Shown: in pieces, positions 37,868-51,620 of the stretch | Numbering within the stretch: position 1 is the first letter of the stretch | Layout: every line of letters starts with the position of its first letter | From: Maylandia zebra | Lineage: Eukaryota; Chordata; Actinopteri; Cichliformes; Cichlidae | DNA: 64,000 nucleotides | NCBI RefSeq assembly: GCF_041146795.1 | Contig: NC_135183.1 | Coordinates: forward strand, 12,435,840-12,499,839 | Direction: 5' to 3' | Notes under the pieces: generated by a model | What the model was told of the DNA's origin: nothing | The model's database searches: none | The model's input: the letters and a program-made list of their open reading frames with translations, nothing else | Translations under genes and position numbers: made by a program

Positions 37868-38099
37868 GATATGCTTGTGAAGATGGAATATGGGGGAGAG
37901 CAGAAGTGCGTTGAAGTTCCACAAAGGGATGAATGAAGGACATGCATATTGTATTGAAGAAATAAGTGATGAGAATGCTGTTATTTGCATTTACCATGTC
38001 AGACCTTTTGATAAACAAAATTCTAATGAAAGTGAGAACATGTATACTGTTACATCTTTCAGAAAATGTTTTGAAATTGTGGTGCACAGTTCAGAATAA
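37868..38099 (+). pseudogene. Gene-fragment cargo inside the TIR element
   Basis: After the acceptor, ATG at 37,871 reads MLVKMEYGGEQKCVEVPQRD then E and a stop. A second frame from 37,890 runs 69 codons to a TAA at 38,097-38,099 that overlaps the AATAAA, and includes GHAYCIEEISDENAVICIYH. The two frames overlap in the same sequence, as if a frameshift split one older reading frame. The first peptide resembles the start of multi-copy, uncharacterised fish proteins I have seen, but I cannot name the family. Function unknown. Confidence 0.35.
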
Positions 38100-38443
38100 A
38101 TGTTTTTAAAAAACCATTGCGTCTTTTTAGTAAATGTTTATTTCCAAAAGAAATTTCTAGAAGTTCAGAACAGTAAAATTCCCACTTTTAAGAATGAATT
38201 AGAAGATAACTCTTACGTAGTTAAACTAAAATACTCTTTGAGAGTTAATATATAAACTCTTAACACCAAGTGTTAAATTATCAACTCCAGACAGATTTGG
38301 TGTTTAACACTAAATCAGAGTTAACGTACCAACTCTCCAAAAAGAGTTAAATTAACACTCTCTGGTGTGGACCCATATAGACACTTTAATAGTGTTGAAA
38401 TCAAATCCGACAGTGTTAATTTGGACATGCTGGATTTGCTGTG

Positions 38444-39255
38444 TATTAAGTAATGTTAGGCATTTAAACCTAACTACATTATAATTTGAGTTCCGGTCAT
38501 TTCTCTCTGGTAAGCCGCATAATAAACTATAACACAGCAGCTGTTCACAGGTGTAACACATAAATGTATCCGACGACAAGGTTAACTCCTCTATGAGCAG
38601 AGGCGGGGAACGGTGTGTAAACAAGAACACTAAAACACGGCTGTGGGAAATTAAAAGTAGAATTTTGTAATTGCTGTTAAATGCTACAAACTGTAGATGC
38701 ACAGAACAGCTACTGTATGCTATTTAAAAGCATCAGAAATATTAGAAATATAAGTTATAGCTGAGGTGCTGCGCTATAAATTACGGATACCCTGATTTAT
38801 TTAAAATGTCTGCAAATGAAACGATATATTGCTGAAGCGGGACTGTCACACCAGACTTGTATTTATTTCAAGTATCATGTTTAAAAGCGAAATGCTGATG
38901 TTATTGTGTCAGTAATGCTAAAGTGATATTTGTGATGTGATGTTTTCAACAACAACAACAACAACAACAAAAGACTTTAATAAGCAAAGTAACAAGTCTG
39001 ACCAGTAGTGTGATTGCTATTTATGTGTTTGTTTGTTTAATAGTTTTTAAATACACAACATGAGAATATTACATATCCTTTTAAGTTTTTGGTCACGATG
39101 ATCAAGTAAAAATCTGATGAGTAATTTGTTTCATAAGAACTGCTGAAACATTTAGTTTTATCTCAGAAATGCAGTTGAACATGTGTTGCAGTCTATAATA
39201 AGTATAAGGAATCCAAATATGGCGATATAATATTAACTATATTTAAAATTAATAT
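38444..39255. other. Intergenic, foxc1 to foxf2
   Basis: AT-rich, with a short (CAA)n tract at 38,948-38,971. No gene recognised. Confidence 0.4.
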
Positions 39256-39425
39256 TCAATTCAAATCAGTTTTATTTATATAGCGCCAAATCACAACAAC
39301 AGTCGCCTCAAGGCGCTTTATATTGTAAGGTAGACCCTACAATAATGCATTGAGAGAAGACCGGGGAACACCGGGCTTATTTCTGGCTTTCATTGTCTGA
39401 CTGCCTGATCTTCCCCACTACTGAT
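39256..39425 (-). mobile_element. L2-type LINE fragment, 3' end
   Basis: ATTCAATTCAAATCAG, TTTATTTATATAGCGCC, AAATCACAACAACAGTCGCC and AAGGCGCTTTATATTGTAAG match a very common terminal sequence of a fish LINE whose reverse transcriptase lies on the opposite strand. The fragment ends after TGCATTGAGAGAAGA. Another copy, with reverse transcriptase, lies at 42,056-42,600. Confidence 0.7.
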
Positions 39426-41839
39426 CCCAGTGTATTATAACCATCACGTTTAAAAGTGAAATGCTGATATTGCGTCAGTAATGCGCATGTAATAACCTGA
39501 TCATCTGCCACCCGTCTTTTTGTTTTTGTACAGTCGTGTTAACAGATTCTCTCACTACCTTCATGCCCACTACGGATCCCTGTATTGTGGAAACGGGCAA
39601 CAAAAACAGCTTAAATGACAGTTTTCCAATATTGCTTAGACACGTTTCTTGAAACCGTAAATACTTTTCTAAAAATATTAACACAAAATCCTTTTTACCC
39701 ACTCACAAAAACCTCTGACACATTTGGCAGAATCCCATCCAAACAGTCTGATCTACGCTCCAAACCCACACAGTGTCTTCAGGTCAGTCACACAACCAGT
39801 CAAAAATAATAACACAATTATACACTATGGGTCAAAAAGCAAAAAGTGGACGCTTTGGGACGTTCTGTATTTGGGTTTAAATGGTATACTGGTTCCACCT
39901 ACTGGCAAATTGATGCATGTACATCATAAGCAGCGCAACATGAGAATTTACAATAAAAAAAATGGGTTGCTTACCCAATGATAAGCTTTATGTATATTAG
40001 TCCTGAACCTCACAATAGTTTACGATATTATGTTTAAGAAGACTCCCTCACACGGGATTGACTGTAAAAAAAATTTTGTAGGCACTTTAATGTCATCACC
40101 ATTGTTCCTGTAAAATGGCTCATTAGATACAGATGAGTTTCCAAACCTCAGTCATCCATCGAGAAAGCACATTAAATAAATAGCTGCCAGTCATCCATGT
40201 GCAAAAGATTCATTTTCCTTTCGATTCTGTCTTTGATGCATCAGCCGTGATTGGTTTAGAGAGGGTAAAGCTGTTTTCAAGGCCACATTTGGTCTCTCCC
40301 CCCCTCCTGTTTAACCCTAAACTGGACATTTAAGATCAGCCGACAGAAAGAGCTCTCTGGAATCCCAAATAAAGGCTTTAATAAGAATCATATCAACAAG
40401 CAGTGAGCTGTTTCTGATTAAGTGACTCAGAGTATGCAATCCATTTCAAATGAGATCTGGACTAAGAGAGAAAGTGAGCAGAGTAAACGATCTAACCAGT
40501 TTTAACTACAAACAGAAAACAGCTGAATAATTATCTGTCTTTGACTATCAGCTTTACTGGGATTTTGTACCCAAATTTTCTAGCATGAGGAAAAAATGCC
40601 AGTGGCTGCTTTAATTATGCTGCTATTTTTAAACAAGAAGTATCTACAAAATCACCCCTATTGGTTACCATGGCGATGTGTTATTTATCTTAGTAGGTAA
40701 ATAACTACAACGCTGATAATTACTCAAACCAATAAAATCTGTTTAAACTAAGCAGAAATAAAACACGTTGCTGCTAAACACTGCCCCCTAGTGGTGCATT
40801 GAAAACCAACAACGAACTCCCATTCGTTTTTCTTTAAAGAAAGAAACATGTCTGGTTAGTGAGTGTAAATGCGCCTCTCTTCACACTGCGTGCAGTATAG
40901 TCCTTTAACCATTACCGATCTAATGGCAGCTGATCCGGTCAATTCAAGACCTTAGAGTCAAAGCTATTCTATGCCCCCTCTTACCAGATCTTTCCCATCT
41001 GCTTGGTGAGATTCATTAAAAGCCCTCCAGTGCACCCAACTCCTCATTAACTTCACGTACGTCTACTTCAGCAGGCCGCCAGTCTTGCTGCCCACACCCA
41101 ACATCAGCACAAGAGTTTCTGCTTTAGAAAGGTTAGCAGCAAAGTAGTTTAACCTGCCTGTCAGATAAGAGCCACAGAACAAAAATGTTTCTATGATGCC
41201 AAGAAGTCTGCACCTGCAGGGTGTTTTTTAAACTAGTCAGATATGTTTGTAGGCTCTGTAGAACTGATTGACCTCTGCATAACCAGCGGCAAGAAGAGAT
41301 GTCCTGTTTTAAGGTGCGTAACTGGTGGCAGCAGCATGGTGTCCAAGCTCTGACCTCAGAAGCTGATGACATAGGGAGCAAAAACAGCCTGTGTCCTGTA
41401 TGGGAGCAGTGTTCCTGGCTGAAGCCCATTTCTGTTCTAGGAGTTCTTGAAGTGAAGCAAAAGAGAAGAGCAACACCTGTGGTAACATTGAAACAAATAC
41501 ACACACACACAGCTTTACGCCCACTTCCAAAGTACGAGCCTAGCCCAGCCTACAGACATGTTGCCACATGGTCTGGTTATGCTTGACTGAAAGCTGCCTA
41601 TGAGGATGATAACCACAGTATCTATTACACCACAGTCTCTGTTATGATGTTTTTTTCTTGTGAGATATTTAAAAGTGTTGGAAAAGTATGCCAGTCAGTC
41701 AGACACCACTAAACTACTGGTGACAGTGTACACTAATCAATGTAATTAAATTCAGTGCTATTGTTATTAACAATGGTTACCCAAAATAAATAGACCATTC
41801 CTCATAGAGCACATTTTCTTCTCTGCCTGAGCATTCAAA
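39426..41839. other. Intergenic, foxc1 to foxf2
   Basis: No gene. A CTCF-like motif is annotated separately at 40,781. A 125-codon - strand frame (41,133-41,510) has no recognisable domain. Confidence 0.4.
40781..40796 (-). promoter_or_regulatory. CTCF-like motif, - strand orientation
   Basis: On the - strand this reads CACCACTAGGGGGCAG, a near-perfect match to the vertebrate CTCF core CCASYAGRKGGCRS. Occupancy cannot be judged from sequence. Confidence 0.45.
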
Positions 41840-42040
41840 GCCTCGTTAACCCATTCACATGGGCACTTTTTTCTAGTTCCTTTTGGCTGACATTCACATT
41901 TAAATGAAGCCCTTTGGGGGCATTTCAGCGTTCAGTATCTTGCCCTAAGACACTTTGGCACATAGACTGGCGCAGCCAGGGATTGAACCAGCAACCATTC
42001 CTATTACTAGATGGTCTGCTCTGCTTCGTGAGCCACAGCC
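41840..42040 (-). mobile_element. tRNA-derived SINE, decayed copy
   Basis: On the - strand it begins GGCTGTGGCTCACGAAGC (A-box-like) and has GGTTCAATCCCTGGC (B-box-like) about 40 bases on, followed by AGTCTATGTGCC and AGTGTCTTAGGGCAAGATAC. This is a common SINE head and body in spiny-rayed fish. A second copy is at 63,241-63,425. Confidence 0.6.
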
Positions 42041-42055
42041 AAGATGCTTAATCCT

Positions 42056-42600
42056 TTAAAATGAAGACCCTACATTATTAGAGAGAAAGCCTCAATGGTC
42101 AGAATACCCCTATGATGAGCAAGGAAGAGGCTTCCAGCAGAACCAGGTTCAGGGAGGGGCAGACATCTGCTGTAACTAACAGCTGAGAGAAAACAGAAGA
42201 CAGAAAAGAGTAGTAGCTTATCAACATTAAGAGAACACAACTATCCACTTTGTGAAATATACACTACTACTTGTGAAATTTTATAAAAGATTAAGTGATA
42301 CCAGCCAAGGAAAGAATATAGAATAAATAAATAAATAATGGACCCGGGATTGAGCCTTGCGGAGCCCCACGGGTTAGAGAAGCAGTGGCAGAAAAGAACT
42401 TGCTCTCCCTAAGAGAAAAAGTCCTGTCAGATAAACATAAGGCAAAGCAGTCCAATGTAGAGCCAATGATACGAGCCAAAGATGTAAGCCTTTTCAGTAA
42501 AATATTATGGTAAGCATTATCAAAGGTTACACTGAGGTCAAGTAAAATGAATACAGAACCATTTCCTGCATCAGAAGCCATTAAAAGATCGTTGATCCTT
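42056..42600 (-). mobile_element. L2-type LINE, internally deleted, with reverse transcriptase fragment
   Basis: The left part (42,056-42,190) is the 3' tail of the family (CCTACATTATTAGAG; CAGCAGAACCAGGTTCAGG). The right part encodes a reverse transcriptase piece on the - strand (42,581 to 42,291). It contains FILLDLSVTFDNAYHNILL (motif A region, Asp retained but the usual AAFD altered) and GAPQGSIPGPLF (motif B, normally GVPQGSILGP). The motif C YADD and most of the ORF are missing, so this is a dead copy. Confidence 0.75.
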
Positions 42601-42944
42601 AAATAACAGATATGATCAGATATGATCTGTGCAGTTTCTGTGTGCCTGTGCTTTCTTAAACGTTAGCTATATCCACACTGGTATCATATCCCACACAACA
42701 CACATTTAGTTTGGTGGGGTCTGTTTACCTGTAGAGAATAAAGATCTGCATCTAATTTAATGGCGGTCCCTTCAAAGTTGGAACTTTCATTTCAAGCAAA
42801 AATGCCAATCTCACTGTGGTGCTAAAAGAACAGTCAGGGAACTGTTAGCAGCATTACTAGACCAAATAGATCGGTCAGTTCTGGATTTCTTCTTTAATTT
42901 TGGTATTTTAGTTTGCTCAGATATTGGTTTCTGATTCTCTCGGT
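42601..42944. other. Intergenic, no feature seen
   Basis: Short interval between the L2 fragment and a hAT-like remnant. Its first 40 bases may still belong to the LINE. Confidence 0.35.
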
Positions 42945-43452
42945 TAGGGATGCCAAACTCTTTTTACACTGTGAGCCATATACATCCCACTTTGTTCTTA
43001 AGAAACTTCCCCTTCTGATGACATTGAGATATTTTAATATAAAAAAGAAGTGTAATTTCAGCAATACATCTCATTTTTTCTACATGAAAAAAATGTTGCT
43101 TTGGTCTAAAACTTTACGAAATAAATCTGTTCTGTTAGCTCATTGCACAGAATGCCCTGCAATCATAAAATAAATGCTTTTTGTTAACTGAGAGAATGTT
43201 GTTTTATGGTAAACCCACTGCAAAAATTAGAGATTTGTCCTCAATGTCCATCTATTACCTATTTACTTTGGTATAGTATGAATGATCATGCAGGAGGTCT
43301 TTATCAGTAGGAAAAGCTGTAACACTTGTGAAAATGCAGTCAAGTCTAAAATGTATGCCCCCCTTCACATTTTCAAAACCGTCCAGCAGGCCCAAGATTG
43401 TAGTGCTTTTCAGGCTGATTCTGGCCCCCGGGACTTATGTTTAACACCCCTG
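42945..43452. mobile_element. Decayed hAT-like MITE
   Basis: The left end is TAGGGATGCCAAACTC and the right end, read in reverse, is GCAGGGGTGTTAAACATAAG. These are degenerate versions of the CAGGGGTGTCAAACTC terminus seen at 11,699. GTGAGCCATATACATCCCAC near the left end is a common internal word of this group. No transposase frame. Confidence 0.6.
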
Positions 43453-43836
43453 CTCTTTGGTTTCCCAAACCTGTCAGTAAGTGTCCCTTTCAGGCCAAGC
43501 ACTGTAGTTGTAGCAACTAAATATTTGTGAAACTGCATATGTTTTCATCATGTGCAGTTGATAGTGGAATTTCATTCAAACTGCTTTGACTTGTTGTCTT
43601 CAAGTATATGTATCTTGTTTTACTTTAACAAATCCTTATCTGCAATTAACACCTCCATAAAACTCAGAGCACAGATAATACAATGTGTTATGAAGAAAAT
43701 AGCACGTGTCTGCTGCTGTGCTTTGAATTTACACTAGTTTTAGAACATTGCTAAACCTACAATCATCTAGTTCAAGATCTCTGCACACCTCAGTGGGCGA
43801 CTAGTCCAGGGAAAAGTTACACAAAACAGTTAAATA

Positions 43837-44565
43837 TACTGCTCAAAAACTGAAAGGAACACTTTGAAATCACATCAGATCTTGATGGAAATGACCGACC
43901 TACAGAGGACTGAAAATCAAAGTGAAAAAATGACACGGCAGGTTAGTCAGTTTTGCAGAAAGTTCATTGCAGCTAGTCAAAATGGTACGCGGCCCCCATG
44001 TCCTTGTATGCGTGCCTTACAAAATCAGGGCATGTGTTGATGCCCTGGGAGATCTCCTCTCAGATCTGGACCAGGGCATCTCTGAGCTGGACAGTCTGAG
44101 ATGCCAGATGATTCTATTGGATTTAGGTCAGGTGAGCATGGGTGCCAGTCAGTAGTATCCTCACCTTCATCTTCCAGGAACTGCCTGCATACCCTCACCA
44201 CATGAGGCTAATCACTGAACCCAGGGCTCACTACACCAGTGTACCAATACCTAATGGCAGTCAAGATGCTGCTGCATATTCTTCTGGTTCTGGAGGCTAT
44301 TTTGTAGGGCTGTGGCTATGAACTTTCCATTCCTCCTTCCACAAAGGAGCAGATACAGGCTGATGGATTGCGGACCTTCTATCGCCCTGTCCAGCTCCCT
44401 AGAGTAACTGTGTGTCTCCTGGAATCTCCTCCATGCTCTTGAAACTGTGCTGTGAAACACAGCAGAACTTATGGTAATGGCAGGTATTGATGTGCCATCC
44501 TGAAGGAGATGGACTATCTGTGCAACCTCTGCAAGTTCAGGTATCGTCTCAGGCTACCAGTAGTG
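43837..44565 (-). mobile_element. Tc1-like transposon remnant, internally deleted
   Basis: The terminal sequence TACTGCTCAAAAACTGAAAG then GAACACTTTG starts at 43,837. Downstream (+ strand view) come antisense pieces of a Tc1-like transposase: catalytic-region words around 44,110-44,230, then the N-terminal helix-turn-helix at 44,251-44,460. Large parts between are missing. It is the same family as the 5' fragment at 2,925-3,245, in opposite orientation. Confidence 0.75.
44251..44460 (-). pseudogene. Tc1-like transposase N-terminal fragment
   Basis: The - strand frame reads MFHSTVSRAWRRFQETHSYS, then RELDRAIEGPQSISLYLLLC and RRNGKFIATALQNSLQNQ. This matches the paired helix-turn-helix region of Tc1/mariner transposases (typically SVVSRAWRRYQETG...R.LCARRNRRSTARALQ). 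The DDE catalytic domain is not in frame after it. Confidence 0.7.
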
Positions 44566-47500
44566 ATACTGAGCCTATCCAAATGCAAAACTACTGGGGA
44601 AAAAAGTTAGAAAAGATAAAGAGGGAATAATATCATTGGTCTCCACCGGTAACCTCATTCCTGTTTGTTGAATTTCATGAACATCATAACAGCAGATTAA
44701 CTGATTAACACTCTCTCTTACTTCACTGACCAGATCAATAATCTGCAAAGTTAACTGACTCAATGCTATACTCTGATTAAAACGTGTTCCTTTTGCAATC
44801 GTGAAATATTGTTGTTAGTTAGACTTGTTTGCTACTTGCTACTTTGAAGGCTATAATGTTAAAATGCTTTAAGAGATGCTTTGTCAAAAAATGTAGTAAT
44901 GATCAGTAAATCGATGCAAGTACTGGTAAGTTAAAAAGAAAAAAACAAAACAAAACAAAGAAACACCTAGATCTGGTAGGCAAGCTGCTTTTTATATAAA
45001 TACACATCTGATTAAGAATGAAATGTTCTTGCTTTGGAGATGCGATTCCAAACCACAAAAACTGCCCAAGACCTCCACTGAACATGACAAACAGACCAAA
45101 ATGTTGACTGAGCTCCCTTAAACCCCACTCCAATCAATCCGTTGCAGGAACAAGCATCCTACGTTCATTCCCACGGAAGTCCCACTCTGCTGTCCCAAAG
45201 GACCCAAAGGAGCAACCACCAAACATGGTTCCTGACACCACAGCGCACCTCCAGCCCGATCAGAGACATTCAACGTGCGTGGAGGTAGTTTACACAACGT
45301 CGAGGTAGTTGTTTTTAATGTTGCGGCTGAATTGTGTAAAGTTGGTCACCTGAGTTTCTGTAAAAACGTCTCTGTTCTATGGCAGTGACCACTAGATGGC
45401 ACTGTTCACCACTATATTGAAATAAGAGGCCGCTGGAAAAATCCTGTTTGGGAAAATCCAGCAGCTGCAGGGTCAGTTTTGCCACTTTTGTGTGACAATA
45501 TATATATTTTTTTTTTAAAAAAATGACTTTTCTGTCTAGTCAGAGATATTCTTCTTTTTGATATGTGACTGCAGATGCTTGTTTGCTTTTGCTGTGTTGC
45601 CAAGAAGGAGCCCACTTCAGAAAGACCAGGATGACTCAGTCGGCCACTCTCCCATTGTGTTTTCCTCACACTGACTCTCACGCTCACTTACACAGAAATG
45701 ATGAAGATTGTGAAAGGGTTTGTTGTGCAACTGCAGCCAGGTCATTCATTTTTCTCTGCAGTGTGATAGCAGATTCTTTACTCTGCATAAATTACATTTA
45801 GGTTACGTGAGAACAGGTTTTATTTCATTAAGGGCCAAGAGAAAGAAAAGAGTGTGCTGTCATGTGTTTAAAATGACAAACGGTGACGTGAGAGGAAAAA
45901 GCTTTTCTCATATCTTGTATTAAGATACAAGGTGTGACTGCACGTGACAATCAAAGGTCACGTGATGCCGGGGTCCTAATAAGGTGCTCCTACAGATGTG
46001 TAATCTGTAGGATGCTGCATTTGATTCGTGACCAAAAACCATGCAGAGAAAGAAGAGTAAGGGCACAAGTGCGGCAGCCCGAGTCTGCTTTGTGTTTGTG
46101 TGACGAGGCAGCTCTGTGTCAATCTGATCTGTTTACCGCACTCTAAAAATACCACTTTGTTGCATTTCCACAGACTCGGGCCCAGTCGTTTCATTTGTTT
46201 ATATGGCGTCTTGAGATGTTGGCAACCCTGGATGACCACATGGAAAGGAGCAGCCTCAGGATGCAAAAGATTTTCAGCTGCCTTCCACGGGCAAGACACG
46301 GCTGTGAAACACGTGAAATGAAGCAACGTTCAAACCAAGACTGGTCTGAAGCAGTGATCATTCCCCCCTCTGATCTTAGACTAATAATGTGTTTCTCCCT
46401 CCATGTTACATCTGTTTCATTCAGAGCGTTAACAAGAATCCCGCTTCTCTTATAATTTAATATAATATACGGTGGTAGCAAGTGCCTACATATGCACACG
46501 CGTGTGCTTTTAAAGGCATTTTACTTTCCTGGATTTTCTCTTATACTGAGCGCCGCTACATTTTTCATTTTTACTGCATTTATTTAAAAGCTGTGTTTAC
46601 TTTAAACCCGTGACTTTATAAACAAAACAACTAGTAAAATAAGAAGTATTATTTTAAATTTAACTACTTAACAGGATATAAATAAACTTCATATCATCCT
46701 CTTGAAATATTTATAGTATGTTGATATTGAAGCAGTGCGCTTAAAATCCAGTAAAATACAAAAGGTGCTCACAGGACTGTTATACGTTACATTAAATGTT
46801 ATGAATTATACATTTTTCTGTTTATGTCTTGACTTAAGATTTAGATCTGTGATCCAAATGTTATATTATATATTTTAAATAACTGTAATCCCTTTACTTC
46901 AAATAAGTAAAAGCTCTGTAATTACGACTACATAACCGAACAGAAACCAGTAAAATGGTTACTAAACAACAACAATAACAGAAAAAAATCGGATCCTCTC
47001 TCAAGTGTACACCTTTAAGCAGAACATTAAAATAAAGGCAATTATTGATTTTTTTTAAACTAAGATTCTAAACAAACATTATAGGGTTGTTTACTGTATG
47101 TTACTGAATATTCGCTGGAAACTATTTTAGAGAATAACAGAAATTCATAGCCTGACAGTTAGTGCAGGAAAATGCACTGAGATCCAAAGTAGTTATGCAA
47201 CAAATGAATAGATGCTTAATAATAAGCATCCAAACTTTAAGGTAAAGTAGAAATATTACCATGAAATTGACCTAATTTATCAAAAATACTCAATGTGCAG
47301 CAGTATCTACCTTGTCCGTATTTGTAGACCACGTGCGCTATTATGTATTGGCGCTTAACACATAGGTGACACTTTATGATGTAATCTAAATAGGTTTAAC
47401 AATTATAGTAAATAAAAAGCAAAAGTAAAGAATCAGAAATTTGGCCAAGCACATGTCAGGCTGACCAAATAATCCAAGAACTTTCTAAAAGGGCCTAAAA

Positions 47501-47641
47501 TACAGCTCTGTTTAATTAGACTATGTGTCTTTGCTCCATGCAAGCTCAAGATCAGCTCGTTTGAACTCAAGTGAATCGAAAATGTGATGGATACACGCGC
47601 AGGGAAAGACTGACGGAATTTAGCCTAAAATATATATCAGC
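44566..47641. other. Intergenic, foxc1 to foxf2
   Basis: No gene. Frames at 45,412-45,687 and 45,976-46,326 have no recognisable domain. A CTCF-like motif is annotated at 45,389. The 46,500-47,600 part is AT-rich. Confidence 0.4.
45389..45403 (+). promoter_or_regulatory. CTCF-like motif, + strand orientation
   Basis: CCACTAGATGGCACT matches the vertebrate CTCF core CCASYAGRKGGCRS. It points away from the - strand motif at 40,781, so the two are divergent. Confidence 0.4.
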
Positions 47642-48137
47642 TTTATTGAAACATTTTACAGGACAAAACAAAAAGAAAAAATGGTAAAAGGATTATACAA
47701 TAAGTGCAAGATTCGTTGCAGTTCATGAAAGCCTAAAGCGTTGTGTGTGTAATAAGATACAGTTACATGGAGTATAATTGGTTTGCACGTGTTACAAGAG
47801 CAAACGCATCGAAAGTCGTGTTTCTGAAACTTCTCTTGAAGAAGAAAGCTTGTCAGGGTTCATATAGGCGAAGTGGTACTTCTAAAGGCCTCTGGAGTTT
47901 CTTCATTCATGTTTTCTTCAATGCATAGTTCAAGTCCAGCAGAATTAACAATAATAAAGATATTTGGCTGCATAGGAGGCAAACATGTGAGTGCGGACTC
48001 CACCATCCATGCTAGCACGAATCCTTCAAAAATTACAAAAAAGACAAATAGACCAAAAAAAAAAAAAAGATCTGCGTGTTTGTTCAGATGTGGCTGTGAT
48101 GCCTCTCTTGTTTTGAAGTCCGCAGTGACAGGAGAGC
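47642..48137 (-). other. foxf2: 3' UTR of foxf2
   Basis: - strand AATAAA (TTTATT on +) at 47,642-47,647 follows the stop codon by about 490 nt. The interval has no repeats apart from a short A run at 48,055-48,068. Confidence 0.55.
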
Positions 48138-51173
<3,036 letters not shown>

Positions 51174-51620
51174 GTCAGCTCTGACGTACAACTGGCGTAG
51201 AGAGAAGAGAGGGGAGGGAGAAAAGACGACCTGGAGGTGTTTCGGGGGAGAAATGTGCTGGCTCCCAGCGGTCAGTGTCCTTGCAAGTGAGCGTTACACC
51301 GCCAGTGGTCCTCAGAATCCCAGCGCAAAATGGAGTGAAATCTGTCTCCAGTTACGCACGACTCTCCTGTTACGCACGGTGCTCCTTTGACGCATGCAGA
51401 ACGCACGGCTGGTACGCACTGACAGAGAGGAAGAGGAAGAGAGAGTGGGGGGAGGCGGTTATCCACTGGAGACTAAGTGTCCAGAGTTGTAGCTAGACAT
51501 AAGGACTCCACGGGGTGTCACAGCAGCGCTAAGTGGCGCTGTGTGACGCGCCGGGTGGCCATCGACCGCCTATAATAATCCCTCAAGTGCAGGAAACACG
51601 AAAACCCTTGGACTTATTGC
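51174..51620 (-). promoter_or_regulatory. foxf2: foxf2 5' UTR and proximal promoter region
   Basis: Sequence directly upstream of the foxf2 start. Direct repeats of TTACGCACG / TACGCAC lie near 51,350-51,415. On the - strand, ATTATTATAGG at about 51,568-51,578 is a weak TATA-like word roughly 395 bp upstream of the ATG. The transcription start is not determinable. Confidence 0.35.

Larger units (their letters stand above)
36930..38443 (+). mobile_element. TIR element with TA target duplication and exon-like cargo
   Basis: The ends are CACAGCAAATTC (36,930) and its inverted counterpart GGATTTGCTGTG (ending 38,443), each flanked by TA. Subterminal zones at both ends are rich in GTGTTAA / GAGTTAA words in inverted arrangement. 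The interior (37,170-38,100) differs in character. It has a consensus splice donor, CTTG|GTAAGT (37,273), a TTTTATTC...CGCACAG acceptor (37,867), short open frames after it, and an AATAAA at 38,095-38,100. No transposase is visible, so the element is non-autonomous. Superfamily is not assigned. Confidence 0.65.

Noticed and set aside
41840-42040. tRNA gene on the - strand
   Set aside because: A-box and B-box similarity is present, but the acceptor and anticodon stems cannot be formed and a second decayed copy exists at 63,241. It is a SINE head.
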